From Limiplasma sp034927815 (GTDB lineage Bacteria; Bacillota; Clostridia; Christensenellales; Aristaeellaceae), in NCBI GenBank assembly GCA_034927815.1, contig JAYFPK010000011.1:62001-126000 (forward strand): DNA of 64,000 bases, written 5' to 3'. A program made the position numbers and the translations under genes. Positions within the stretch are counted from its first letter, which is position 1. Every line of letters starts with the position of its first letter. This document shows, one piece after another, positions 1-8,404 of the stretch. The notes below the pieces were generated by a model. It had not been told where the DNA came from. It saw only the letters and a program-made list of their open reading frames with translations, and made no database searches.

Positions 1-1
1 A

Positions 2-274
2 GCGCTCTTTTCCCCAGAGGAAAAGAAGCGCTTTTTTCTTCGCTTCAATCTGGATGGCCTATTGAGGGGGGACTATCAAAGCCGCATGGCCGGGTATGCC
101 GTGGGCAGGCAGAACGGCTGGATGTCCACAAACGACATACGGGAGTTGGAAAACCTTGACCGCCTCCCTGCGGAAATGGGCGGCGACCTCTATCTCATTA
201 ACGGTAACATGACAAAGCTCTCGGATGCTGGCATTTTCGCAGCCAGCAGACAAAAACAGGAGGACACTTCTTGA
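2..274 (+). CDS. Phage portal protein, C-terminal part (5' end outside window)
   Basis: The reading frame is open from the first bases and ends with TGA at 272-274, giving about 90 C-terminal residues. The stretch FNLDGLLRGDYQSRMAGY followed by GWMSTNDIRELENL is characteristic of HK97-type portal proteins, which form the dodecameric DNA-entry ring at one capsid vertex and contact the terminase. It is directly followed, with a 4-nt overlap, by a ClpP-like prohead protease and then the major capsid gene, the usual late-gene order. The TTG at 62 is not a real start; the protein continues to the left of the window. Confidence 0.85.
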   Translation, partial: ALFSPEEKKRFFLRFNLDGLLRGDYQSRMAGYAVGRQNGWMSTNDIRELENLDRLPAEMGGDLYLINGNMTKLSDAGIFAASRQKQEDTS

Positions 275-984
275 GGAAATTCTGGCATTGGGTACGGAAT
301 GAAACGGAGGGGGGAGAAGCCCGAACCTTGTTTCTCAATGGCGTTATTGCCGAGGAAACATGGTTTGAGGATGATGTGACCCCTGCGGTCTTTAAGTCGG
401 AGCTCATGGCTGGGGATGGCGCAGTTACCGTGGTGATCAATTCACCGGGCGGGGATTGCATAGCCGCATCCCAAATCTACTGCATGCTGATGGACTATCC
501 TCACCCTATCACGGTGAAAATCGATGGTCTGGCAGCCAGCGCCGCTTCTGTGATTGCGATGGCAGGAGAAACGGTGCTCATGGCTCCCACGGCCATGATG
601 ATGATTCACAATCCGCTTACCATTGCTATGGGTGATACCGAGGAAATGCGCAGGGCCATTCAGATGCTGAATGAAACCAAGGAAAGCATCATCAACGCCT
701 ATGAGCTTAAAACAAATCTGCCTCGTGAACGCATTTCAAAGCTGATGGATGCGGAAACATGGATGTCCGCTAAAAAGGCTATGGAGTATGGTTTTGCGGA
801 TGGGATGCTTTATGTGGCCGAGGAAGAACAAGCCTCCCCCAATAGCTACGCCTTCTCGTGCCGGGCTGTCACCAACAGCCTCATGAACAAGATCAAACCA
901 CAACCGCCTTCCGAGCCGGAAGGCCCCCGAGCGTCAGCCCTCAAAATGAGGCTGGCGCTTTCGCAATTTTTGGAGGATTTTTGA
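271..984 (+). CDS. ClpP-like prohead protease (head maturation protease)
   Basis: A 237-residue serine protease of the ClpP type used by many siphoviruses to process the prohead and its scaffold. Visible signatures are VINSPGGD (about residues 56-62), GLAAS with the probable nucleophile Ser90, and MMIHNP with the probable catalytic His113. The start is TTG at 271, overlapping the portal stop and preceded by AGGAGG at 260-265. The C-terminal tail after residue 190 is low in conservation and may carry a scaffold-like function, because no separate scaffold gene is seen. It ends by an ATGA overlap with the capsid gene, so the two are translationally coupled. Confidence 0.88.
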   Translation: MRKFWHWVRNETEGGEARTLFLNGVIAEETWFEDDVTPAVFKSELMAGDGAVTVVINSPGGDCIAASQIYCMLMDYPHPITVKIDGLAASAASVIAMAGETVLMAPTAMMMIHNPLTIAMGDTEEMRRAIQMLNETKESIINAYELKTNLPRERISKLMDAETWMSAKKAMEYGFADGMLYVAEEEQASPNSYAFSCRAVTNSLMNKIKPQPPSEPEGPRASALKMRLALSQFLEDF

Positions 985-2177
985 TGCAGAAAATTTTGGA
1001 ACTCAGGGAAAAGCGGGCCAAGGCATGGGAAGCCGCCAAAGCCTTTCTGGATACCAAGCGTGGCGCAAACGACCTGCTGTCCGCCGAGGATGTTGTTACT
1101 TATGAGGCGATGGAGGCGGATGTCGTAGCATTGGGCAAAGAGATTACCCGTTTGGAACGGCAAGCTGCCTTGGATGCGGAGCTTTCCAAGCCTGTATCCA
1201 GCCCCTTAACCGGGAAGCCCGGCGCGGGTAACGAGGATAAGAAAGGCCGTGCTTCCGGGGAATACGAGCGTTCCTTCTGGCAGGCCATGCGCCACCCCTC
1301 CGTCAGCCATGATGTGTACAATGCACTCAGAATCGGCAGCGATCCAGACGGCGGCTATCTGGTGCCGGATGAATTTGAGCGCACGCTGATTCAGGGGCTG
1401 GACGAAAGCAACATTTTCCGTCAACTGGCCAAGACGATTAAGACCTCCAGCGGTGACAGGAAGATTCCCGTTTCTGCCACCAAGGGCACCGCGGCCTGGA
1501 TTGACGAGGGCCAGGCCTACCCGGAAAGCGATGATACCTTTGGACAGGTTTCTATCTCTGCCTTTAAGCTGGCGACCTTAATCAAGGTCAGTGAAGAACT
1601 GCTCAATGACGCTGTGTTTGATATGCCGCAGTATATCGCTACGGAGTTTGCACGGCGCATGGGTGCCAAGGAAGAAGAAGCCTTTTTGACCGGGGATGGC
1701 GTTGGAAAGCCCACAGGCGTTTTTGCAGCTACTGGCGGCGCGGATGTTTCCGTGACCACTGCTGGCGCTTCTCTCACGGCGGACGAGGTTATGGATTTGT
1801 TCTATTCCCTCAAGGCTCCCTACCGCAAGAAGGCCGTATTCCTGATGAACGACGCGACGGTCAAGGCTTTGCGCAAGCTCAAGGATAACAGCGGCCAATA
1901 CCTCTGGCAACCCTCTCTGATTGCAGGCACCCCGGATATGCTGCTCAACCGCCCGGTCTACACCTCCGCCTATGCCCCCGCTCCTGCCGCAGGTGAGAAG
2001 ATTGTTGCCTTCGGGGATTTGTCCTATTACTGGATTGCGGATCGGCAGGCCCGCACCTTCAAAAGGCTGAATGAACTGTATGCCGCCAATGGTCAGGTCG
2101 GTTTCATGGCCTCCCAGCGCGTGGACGGCAAGCTGATTTTGCCCGAGGCGGTGAAGGTCATGGCGGCCAAGGCGTAA
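984..2177 (+). CDS. HK97-family major capsid protein
   Basis: A 397-residue shell protein. The first ~100 residues are charged and helical (delta domain typical of HK97 capsids, normally removed by the upstream protease). The fold body starts near GSDPDGGYLVPDEF and continues with the typical EEEAFLTGDGVGKPTGVF and later AFGDLSYYWIADR segments. The start chosen is the ATG at 984-986 overlapping the protease stop, with GGAGG at 972-976; the frame is open further upstream but that part overlaps the protease. The stop overlaps a downstream ATG. Confidence 0.9.
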   Translation: MQKILELREKRAKAWEAAKAFLDTKRGANDLLSAEDVVTYEAMEADVVALGKEITRLERQAALDAELSKPVSSPLTGKPGAGNEDKKGRASGEYERSFWQAMRHPSVSHDVYNALRIGSDPDGGYLVPDEFERTLIQGLDESNIFRQLAKTIKTSSGDRKIPVSATKGTAAWIDEGQAYPESDDTFGQVSISAFKLATLIKVSEELLNDAVFDMPQYIATEFARRMGAKEEEAFLTGDGVGKPTGVFAATGGADVSVTTAGASLTADEVMDLFYSLKAPYRKKAVFLMNDATVKALRKLKDNSGQYLWQPSLIAGTPDMLLNRPVYTSAYAPAPAAGEKIVAFGDLSYYWIADRQARTFKRLNELYAANGQVGFMASQRVDGKLILPEAVKVMAAKA

Positions 2178-2194
2178 TGCCCATGGAGGCTTTG

Positions 2195-2479
2195 ATGCTG
2201 GTTACGCTGGAGGAACTCAAAACCCATCTACGGCTGGAAGGCGATGGGGAGGATGATTACCTAAAAAGCCTGCTGGCAGCCGCAAAGGCAGTGGTGGAAG
2301 ACCATTGTAAAACAACCTTTGATGATAAGCCTCCTGAACCTGTCCGATTGGCCGCGCTCCTGTTTGCCAGCCATCTATACTCATACCGGGAAAGCAGCGA
2401 CCCGGATGCCTACACCACCATGATGCAGGCATTCCGGGCGCTGCTTTCGCCTCATCGGGTTGCAGAGCAGTTGTTTTAA
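2195..2479 (+). CDS. Phage head-tail connector protein (gp6-like)
   Basis: A small all-helical protein (94 residues from the chosen start) beginning MLVTLEELKTHLRL and containing DDYLKSLLAAAKAVVEDHC, the pattern of the phage gp6-like head-tail connector family that docks under the portal. Two other ATGs in frame (2177 and 2183) exist. ATG 2195 is preferred because GGAGG lies at 2185-2189 and the family normally starts at the first helix. The position between capsid and head closure genes agrees. Confidence 0.82.
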   Translation: MLVTLEELKTHLRLEGDGEDDYLKSLLAAAKAVVEDHCKTTFDDKPPEPVRLAALLFASHLYSYRESSDPDAYTTMMQAFRALLSPHRVAEQLF

Positions 2480-2488
2480 GGGGGACGC

Positions 2489-2842
2489 ATGGCTTTATAT
2501 CGGAAGCGCACCTTGGTTCTGCCCGCTGGAGAGCTTAGGGAGCGTCTTACCTTCCTGCAACGCCGGGTGCGCGTTGTAAGCGGCATATCCAAGGAAGTGT
2601 GGGAGCCTGCCTTCACCTGTTGGGGCAAAGTAGAACCCCTCACGCAGCGGGAATATTGGGAGGCGGCGGCGGTTAACCGGGAATGCGAAGTTCGTATCAC
2701 CATTCGCCACCGCTCCGGCGTGGACGCTGACATGCGGATTGAATTTGGCGGTCAGCAGTATGCCATTACCTCTATCATTGATCCGTACTTTCGCCATGTC
2801 TCACTGGAGCTATTGGCAACCTCTACCCATAAGAAAGAGTAA
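2489..2842 (+). CDS. Phage head closure/head-tail adaptor protein
   Basis: A 117-residue beta-rich protein of the SPP1 gp16-type head-tail joining family. Segments such as GELRERLTFLQRR, EVWEPAFTCWGKVEPL, and IEFGGQQYAITSIIDP match the usual layout of this family (an N-terminal RITIQ-like strand, a W-A-V/EPL strand and a closing 'D.R.. l.l..' strand). It follows the connector gene by 9 nt with a GGGGGA-type ribosome site. Confidence 0.78.
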   Translation: MALYRKRTLVLPAGELRERLTFLQRRVRVVSGISKEVWEPAFTCWGKVEPLTQREYWEAAAVNRECEVRITIRHRSGVDADMRIEFGGQQYAITSIIDPYFRHVSLELLATSTHKKE

Positions 2843-2847
2843 CAGCT

Positions 2848-3258
2848 ATGCCGAGCGTGATTACCCTGGAGCAGGTTGGCGAGGTTGGGCGGCAGGCGCA
2901 GGCGCTTGGGGACGAAGCCTCCCGCGCCATCAACAGCGCCTTGCTCACCGGGGCGAAAATCGCCAAGGAAGAAGCCAGCCGCCGCATCCCCCGCTATAAA
3001 CGGCACCGCTCAGATCATGGCCGGAGCAGTAAGCATCTGGCCGACAACCTCAAAGCAGAGGTAATCACCAAACACAGGGTGGCGGGTGTGACCGTGGAGG
3101 GCGGTATCCAGCGCGGCCCTTCGTACTATGTGAAATTCGTCGAGTATGGAACAACCAAGATGGCGGCCCGCGAATACATTCAAACCGCCGCCCTTCTCAA
3201 GCACAAGGACATGGTGGAGGCTGTGGCCGCAACACTAAAGGAAAAGCTGGGTCTATAA
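2848..3258 (+). CDS. HK97 gp10-like head-tail joining / tail terminator protein
   Basis: A 136-residue protein resembling the HK97 gp10 family: a helical N-terminus (EEASRRIPRYKR), a Gly-rich middle and the conserved YYVKFVEYGTTKMAAREYI segment, where 'EfGT..m.ArPf' is the family hallmark. It acts at the head-tail interface. It sits 5 nt after the adaptor gene and is presumably translated from the same late mRNA. Confidence 0.82.
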   Translation: MPSVITLEQVGEVGRQAQALGDEASRAINSALLTGAKIAKEEASRRIPRYKRHRSDHGRSSKHLADNLKAEVITKHRVAGVTVEGGIQRGPSYYVKFVEYGTTKMAAREYIQTAALLKHKDMVEAVAATLKEKLGL

Positions 3259-3272
3259 AAGGAGGCCGTGGA

Positions 3273-3656
3273 TTGAACGCTTCATCCCTTGTGAACGAGC
3301 TGCTCAAAGACGAGCGGCTCGTTTCTTTTTTGGCGGTCGGGCCGGACAATCAGCCCGCCATCTACCAGATTCTTTCCCCGGAGGCGGAACTATTCCCGCG
3401 CATCGCTGTGTTCGAGGATGACCGGGAATACACCCTCTTTGCGGATGATTTACCCATAGAGGAACTTGTCCGCTTCCGCATTGACCTGTACGCCAAAGAG
3501 AATGTGCTGCATCCGCTCAACGCCATTTTGCATGAGGCTATGCGGAGGCTTGGCTTTCGGCGGTCTGCACAGGCGGAGGACGGCTACATCGACGAGGCGG
3601 ACGTATACGCAAAGTCCACAACGTATGAAATCCGCGAACTTTTACCCTTACCCTAG
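3273..3656 (+). CDS. Minor tail / tail completion protein
   Basis: A 127-residue protein starting at TTG 3273, with AGGAGG at 3261-3266. The sequence shows a short helical N-terminus (LVNELLKDERL), a central FPRIAVFEDDREYTLF strand region and a helix rich in Arg (MRRLGFRRSA). By position (between gp10-like and major tail genes) and general look it corresponds to the tail completion or tail terminator gene of Firmicutes siphoviruses. Family assignment is by synteny rather than by a decisive motif. Confidence 0.68.
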   Translation: MNASSLVNELLKDERLVSFLAVGPDNQPAIYQILSPEAELFPRIAVFEDDREYTLFADDLPIEELVRFRIDLYAKENVLHPLNAILHEAMRRLGFRRSAQAEDGYIDEADVYAKSTTYEIRELLPLP

Positions 3657-3700
3657 GAGGGGCGCTGGCCCCTCCTTGACATATTCTTGGAGGATTATTG

Positions 3701-4273
3701 ATGCCCCAAAGACAATCCCTTCGGAACATCCACTATGCGATTCTGAAAAACGATACGGTAAACGGCGTTTCCTATGAAACCCCGCAGCCCCTTATAGGCG
3801 CGATCAGCGCCAAGGTCAGCCCGGCGGCGAATCAGGAGAAGCTGTGGGCTGATGACGGCGTTTTTGATATCGCCAATATGCTGGGCGATATCACCGTGGA
3901 GCTTGAGCTTGCGACGCTGCCGCTCAAAGCCCAGGCTATTTTGATGGGCCATACCTACCTGGATGGCGTTGTGACCATGCAGGATACCGACGAGCCGCCC
4001 TTTCTGGCGATTGGCTTCATGAGCCAGCCGCAGCCGGGGCGGTTCCGCTTTGTCTGGTTGTACAAGGGCAAATTCAGCCTTATCCAGGACGAATACGCCA
4101 CCGCCACCGATGCAGCGGCATGGCGGCAGCCCAAGCTCTCCGGCACTTTTGTCAAACGGGAATATGACGGCGCATGGCAGGTCATTGCGGATAGCGGCGA
4201 CGAGGGTTTCTCCGGCGCTGATTTCTGGTTCCGCTCAGTTTACCCAAGTACGCCGACCGATCCCGAGGGTTAA
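3701..4273 (+). CDS. Major tail protein (phi13-type)
   Basis: A 190-residue tail-tube subunit. Evidence is the position directly before the tail chaperone and tape measure genes and family-like segments: LRNIHYAILKND at the N-terminus, AISAKVSPAANQEKLWADDG, DITVELELATLPL and FMSQPQPGRFRFVWLYKGKF. ATG 3701 is chosen because GGAGG lies at 3689-3693; an upstream TTG at 3698 is too close to the ribosome site. The C-terminus (DPEG) ends without an added Ig-like domain. Confidence 0.85.
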   Translation: MPQRQSLRNIHYAILKNDTVNGVSYETPQPLIGAISAKVSPAANQEKLWADDGVFDIANMLGDITVELELATLPLKAQAILMGHTYLDGVVTMQDTDEPPFLAIGFMSQPQPGRFRFVWLYKGKFSLIQDEYATATDAAAWRQPKLSGTFVKREYDGAWQVIADSGDEGFSGADFWFRSVYPSTPTDPEG

Positions 4274-4327
4274 CCCAAACCGGAATTTCTACCCCTACGG
4301 CAATTAAAATTGATGGAGGTTGAGATC

Positions 4328-4672
4328 ATGGCATTACAGGACGTAAGAGACATGGGCGTTTCCGTAGAACTGGACAGGCTGCGTACCTTGAGGTATGACC
4401 TGAACGCATTTGCCGCGCTTGAAGATCATTTTGGCAATGTTGAGAAGGCGTTTGCCGCCTTGCAGCAAGGTTCCCTCAAGGCTGCACGCACCCTTTTATG
4501 GGTGGGTCTTTTGCATGAGGACGATGCCCTGACCGAGCGGCAGGCTGGCGCAATGGTCACGATGGAGAATATGAACGCCATCATGGAAGCCATCTCTATT
4601 GCCTTAGGGGCCGCGGTTCCCCAAGGCAACGCTCACCAGCAGGAGGCTATGGCAAAGGTCGACCCTCGCTAA
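4328..4672 (+). CDS. Tail assembly chaperone (gpG-like)
   Basis: A 114-residue helical protein located between the major tail protein and the tape measure gene, the fixed place of the tail assembly chaperone. The sequence LRYDLNAFAALEDHFG is typical of Firmicutes chaperones of this type. ATG 4328 is preceded by GGAGG at 4315-4319. The protein ends at TAA 4670-4672, but the -1 frame is open across this stop and encodes a plausible extension (next entry), as in lambda gpG/gpGT. Confidence 0.82.
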   Translation: MALQDVRDMGVSVELDRLRTLRYDLNAFAALEDHFGNVEKAFAALQQGSLKAARTLLWVGLLHEDDALTERQAGAMVTMENMNAIMEAISIALGAAVPQGNAHQQEAMAKVDPR

Positions 4673-4872
4673 AGGCTCTGTGGGATTCTTTTGCCGACAC
4701 TGCGCTGCCCGGTCAGGAGGAAAGCCTTGACTGGGTAGCGCTTTATTATATCGGCACGGTGATCCTGCGGATGCCTGAGAAAACCTTTTGGCGCTGTACG
4801 CTGCGCATGATACAGGCTTTGTTTGCTTTCCATTGCTCGGTGCATCAAAAGAATGGCTTACTTGGATTGTAA
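4672..4872 (+). CDS. Tail chaperone -1 frameshift extension (gpT-like), no own start
   Basis: In the -1 frame relative to the chaperone, an open stretch continues past the gpG-like stop to TAA 4870-4872 and encodes KALWDSFADTALPGQE followed by a Trp/Tyr-rich helix. It has no in-frame ATG, GTG or TTG in a useful place, and the -1 frame is open well upstream into the chaperone gene, so expression by programmed -1 frameshifting is likely. GGCAAAG at 4651-4657 is the nearest slippery-like heptamer but not a canonical one. The size of the extension (about 66 residues) fits gpT-type domains. Confidence 0.55.
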   Translation, partial: KALWDSFADTALPGQEESLDWVALYYIGTVILRMPEKTFWRCTLRMIQALFAFHCSVHQKNGLLGL

Positions 4873-4907
4873 CGCTGCCGCCGTTCTTAAAACTTATGTT
4901 TATTTCC

Positions 4908-4931
4908 TGCCCGCCCATTGGCGGGCATTTT
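4908..4931 (+). terminator. Stem-loop with T run before tape measure gene
   Basis: A 7-bp GC stem (TGCCCGC/GCGGGCA) with a 6-nt loop is followed by TTTT. It lies between the tail chaperone extension and the tape measure gene. It could be a weak terminator or attenuator that lowers tape measure expression. Confidence 0.5.
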
Positions 4932-4957
4932 GATAGTCATTTTGGGGAGGTTGTTCG

Positions 4958-7900
4958 TTGGCGAAGGAACTGGGCGACCTGATCGTTCGGTTATCACTGG
5001 ATTCAACCAAGTTTGACAATGCACTCAAGCGGTTTGAATCCCAGATGACCGCTGTTCAGAAGCAATTCAAATCGTCGGCCACGGGCCTCACCGATTTTGA
5101 TAAGGTCACTGGCAAGCTCAAATCCTCCGCCGAAACGCTGACAGAGCGGCTTGCATCCCAAAAAGAAAAGGTTGCTCAACTCGAACGGGCCTATGAGCAA
5201 TCCAAGCAAGTCAAAGGCGAGGATGCGGAGGAAACCCAAAAACTCGCGGCCAAGCTGGAAGCCGCCAAAGCCAAGGTATCGCAGACCGAGCAGGCTCTAA
5301 AACTGGTCAATGAGCAAATCAAGCTCAATTCCAACGGCTGGTATCAGCTTGGCGTCAATCTGGAGGGCGTTGGCTCAAAGCTGCAATCCGTAGGGCAGTC
5401 CATCACCAGCGTGGGCACAAAGCTGTCCATAGGGGTCACGGCCCCCATTGTGGCGCTGGGTACTCAGGCCATCAAGTCGGGCATTGCGTTTGAAAGCGCT
5501 TTTGCAGGGGTTCGTAAAACCGTCGATGCCAGCGAAGCAGAGTTTGCCGACCTATCTGATTCCATCAAAAAGATGTCCGAGCGCATCCCCGCAACCACCA
5601 CGGAGTTGGCGGGTGTCATGGAAATGGCGGGACAGCTTGGAGTTCGTGGATCGGATAATCTCAAGAAGTTCACCGAGGTCATTACCGCGCTGGGGGTATC
5701 CACAAACCTGACCCGCGAGGATGCAGCCAGCATGCTGGCGCAATTCGCCAACATCACGGGCATGGACTTATCCAACATCGATAAGCTGGGCTCAACGATT
5801 GTTGCTCTCGGGAATAATTTTGCAACCACCGAAAGCGATATTGTGAGCATGGCGCACCGCCTGGCGGGCGCTGGTTCACAGCTTGGTATGTCGGAAGCGC
5901 AGATCATGGGCTTTTCTGCCGCCCTATCCAGCGTAGGCATAGAAGCCGAGGCTGGCGGCTCTGCGTTCTCCAAGCTCATGATCTCCATGAAGGTTGCCGC
6001 TGAAACTGGCATGAAAGGCAAGGAGGTCATATCCCAAACAGGCATGAGCCTGCGGGAATTGCAGCTTCTGGCAGACCAAGACAGCAAATCCTTCAAGGCG
6101 TTGGCCGCAAAACTGGGCTTGACCACAGAAGAACTCAAGGGCTTCATGGGCTCTGCCAGTGATCTTGATAGCTTTGCGCAGGTTACGGGCATGACCGCGC
6201 AGCAGTTTGCCAAAGCATACGGAGAAGATGCTGCCGGGGCGATGATGACATTTCTCCAAGGCCTCAACAAAATTGAGGCTGAGGGCGGCAGCGCCATTGT
6301 GACGCTGGATGAAATGGGTATTACGGAAGTTCGGCTCCGTGACGCAATTCTCCGCGCATCCGGCGCAACCGACTTATTTGCCGAGGCACAAACCCTGGCC
6401 AATGGCGCGTGGGAGGATAACATTGCCCTCCAAAACGAGGCCAACCAGCGGTATGCCACCACAGAAAGCCAACTGGCCATGCTGAAAAATGCGGCCAACA
6501 ATCTGGCTATCCAGTTTGCGGACGTTATGATGCCAACCCTTTTGAAGCTGGTGGAAAAGCTCAAAGGGGTCGTTGCATGGCTCCAAGGACTCTCCGAAGA
6601 ACAGAAAAGGCTGATTGTCACCATCGCCGCTGTTGCGGCGGCCGTCGGCCCGGTACTGGTAATCGTGGGAAAGATCACCTCGGGCGTTGGTTCCTTCCTG
6701 AAAATCCTCGCGCCTCTTGCCAAGGCGCTTGGCGGGGCGAAGATGGCAACGGGCGGGCTCGGTACGGCGCTGTCGGCGCTCACTAGCCCCGTTGTATTGG
6801 TAATTGCCGCTATTGCCGCTCTGGTCGCTATCTTCATCAACCTATACAACACGAACGAGGAATTTCGCGCAAAGGTTCAGGCTGTTTGGTCGCAGATTTG
6901 CTCTGCGTTTGAAAATGCGAAAGCTGTTTTCTCCGATACATGGCAGAGCTTCATTTCGCAGCTTGAACCCGTCAAAGAGGCCTTCGGAAAGCTCTGGGAG
7001 ACGGCAAATGCTGTCTTTTTGCAACTTTGGAACCTGCTCGAACCAATCATTCTCGCGCTGGGCGTTCTCCTTGGCGGGCTGGTAGCGGTCTGCCTCGGCG
7101 TGGCAAACGGTATCCTCAATGCCATAGCCCCAGCTTTTGAGGCTATCGTCAATGGAATCGATTTTGTGATGAACATTATCGGCGCTGTTGTCGCATTGCT
7201 GCAAGGTGATTTTTCGGGAGCATGGGAGTTTGCCAAGTCTGCCCTTTCTGCATTCGGCTCTTTTTGCTCCAATATTTTCACGGCCATAGCCAACTTTTTT
7301 TCTGGATTTTGGGAGCTTATTTGCTCCATAGCTCTGTCCTTCGGACTTGATCTGCAAAGCATCGTGTCTGGTGCATGGTCGAGCATTCAAGAAGGTATTT
7401 CCGTGGCTTGGTCAGCCATCACAGAATGGCTTTCATCCGCATGGTCAAATATTCAGTCCATCGCTTCATCTGCATGGACTTCCATCTGCGATGCAGCCCT
7501 GGCAGCGACAAACACTGGCAAGGAATGGCTCTCCACCGCCTGGGAAAACACGAAAAGCACCGTCACCGAGAAATGGGACGCGCTGAAAACCGGGGCTTCT
7601 ACTGCTTGGCAAAATATATGCCTCAATGCCAAAAATGCGGTTGTGGCCGCGCAGTCAGGTATTCAGTCCGCGTGGACTACCATTTCAACCGGGATCTCCA
7701 CTGGCTGGACTTTGTTCAAAAATACGGCTTCAAGCGCATGGACGAACATCACCTCCGGGGTCAATCTCGCCATCTCTGGTGCACAAAGCGGTATTGTAAC
7801 TGCCTGGGAGAACATCAAATCCGGCGTGAAATCCACTTGGGACGGGCTCACGGAAATCTTCAAGAATCCCATTGAATCCGTCACCACTTGGCTTTCTGAA

Positions 7901-8389
7901 AAAGTGGAATGGTTCAAAGGCTTGTTCAATTTCCAATGGAAGCTGCCGGAGTTCAAGCTGCCCAAAATCAACGTCACTTGGAAAGACATTGGTTGGGGCA
8001 TCAGCCTGCCTACGCTTTCGATTAGTTGGAATGCTCTGGGCGGTATTTTCAATAGGCCCACGATCTTTGCAACGGCCAACGGCCTACAAGGTGTTGGGGA
8101 AGCCGGGCCTGAAGCCATTCTGCCGCTGAACACGCTTTGGGAGGAACTATCGGCGCGGACGAAAGACGCAATGCGGGAAATTCTCATGGAAGCGCACCAT
8201 GCGCAGGCTGCACGGGAGGACGCGCTACTCAGTACCCTTATCGGCATCCTCAAATCTCAGCCCCCAGAAAAGCGCAGCCCGCCCCATGTGCAGGTCACGC
8301 AGAACATCTATGCTCAGGAAACCAGTTATGCCGGGCAGCAGCGGGAAGCCGCACGGAATTTCCGGCAGATAGCCCGTACCATGGTTTGA
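4958..8389 (+). CDS. Tape measure protein (TP901-type)
   Basis: A 1143-residue protein that sets tail length and is threaded inside the tube. It opens with MAKELGDLIVRLSLDSTKFD and a long heptad-type coiled coil (residues ~10-130), followed by the TP901 core: GIAFESAFAGVRKTVDAS, ELAGVMEMAGQLGV and FANITGMDLSNIDKLGSTI. Hydrophobic, membrane-like segments occur at about 555-620 and 690-770. A Trp-rich region of roughly regular SAWxxI units follows (about 800-960). The C-terminus has GVGEAGPEAILPL, a common tape measure ending. TTG 4958 is the start, with GGGGAGG at 4943-4949. It is by far the longest phage gene here and would predict a tail near 170 nm by the usual 1.5 A per residue rule. Confidence 0.93.
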   Translation: MAKELGDLIVRLSLDSTKFDNALKRFESQMTAVQKQFKSSATGLTDFDKVTGKLKSSAETLTERLASQKEKVAQLERAYEQSKQVKGEDAEETQKLAAKLEAAKAKVSQTEQALKLVNEQIKLNSNGWYQLGVNLEGVGSKLQSVGQSITSVGTKLSIGVTAPIVALGTQAIKSGIAFESAFAGVRKTVDASEAEFADLSDSIKKMSERIPATTTELAGVMEMAGQLGVRGSDNLKKFTEVITALGVSTNLTREDAASMLAQFANITGMDLSNIDKLGSTIVALGNNFATTESDIVSMAHRLAGAGSQLGMSEAQIMGFSAALSSVGIEAEAGGSAFSKLMISMKVAAETGMKGKEVISQTGMSLRELQLLADQDSKSFKALAAKLGLTTEELKGFMGSASDLDSFAQVTGMTAQQFAKAYGEDAAGAMMTFLQGLNKIEAEGGSAIVTLDEMGITEVRLRDAILRASGATDLFAEAQTLANGAWEDNIALQNEANQRYATTESQLAMLKNAANNLAIQFADVMMPTLLKLVEKLKGVVAWLQGLSEEQKRLIVTIAAVAAAVGPVLVIVGKITSGVGSFLKILAPLAKALGGAKMATGGLGTALSALTSPVVLVIAAIAALVAIFINLYNTNEEFRAKVQAVWSQICSAFENAKAVFSDTWQSFISQLEPVKEAFGKLWETANAVFLQLWNLLEPIILALGVLLGGLVAVCLGVANGILNAIAPAFEAIVNGIDFVMNIIGAVVALLQGDFSGAWEFAKSALSAFGSFCSNIFTAIANFFSGFWELICSIALSFGLDLQSIVSGAWSSIQEGISVAWSAITEWLSSAWSNIQSIASSAWTSICDAALAATNTGKEWLSTAWENTKSTVTEKWDALKTGASTAWQNICLNAKNAVVAAQSGIQSAWTTISTGISTGWTLFKNTASSAWTNITSGVNLAISGAQSGIVTAWENIKSGVKSTWDGLTEIFKNPIESVTTWLSEKVEWFKGLFNFQWKLPEFKLPKINVTWKDIGWGISLPTLSISWNALGGIFNRPTIFATANGLQGVGEAGPEAILPLNTLWEELSARTKDAMREILMEAHHAQAAREDALLSTLIGILKSQPPEKRSPPHVQVTQNIYAQETSYAGQQREAARNFRQIARTMV

Positions 8390-8404
8390 AGATAGGAGAG
8401 GATC

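Noticed and set aside
5464..6852. 462-residue antisense frame within the tape measure gene
   Set aside because: Ser/Ala-rich without motif; the tape measure is well supported by TP901 blocks.
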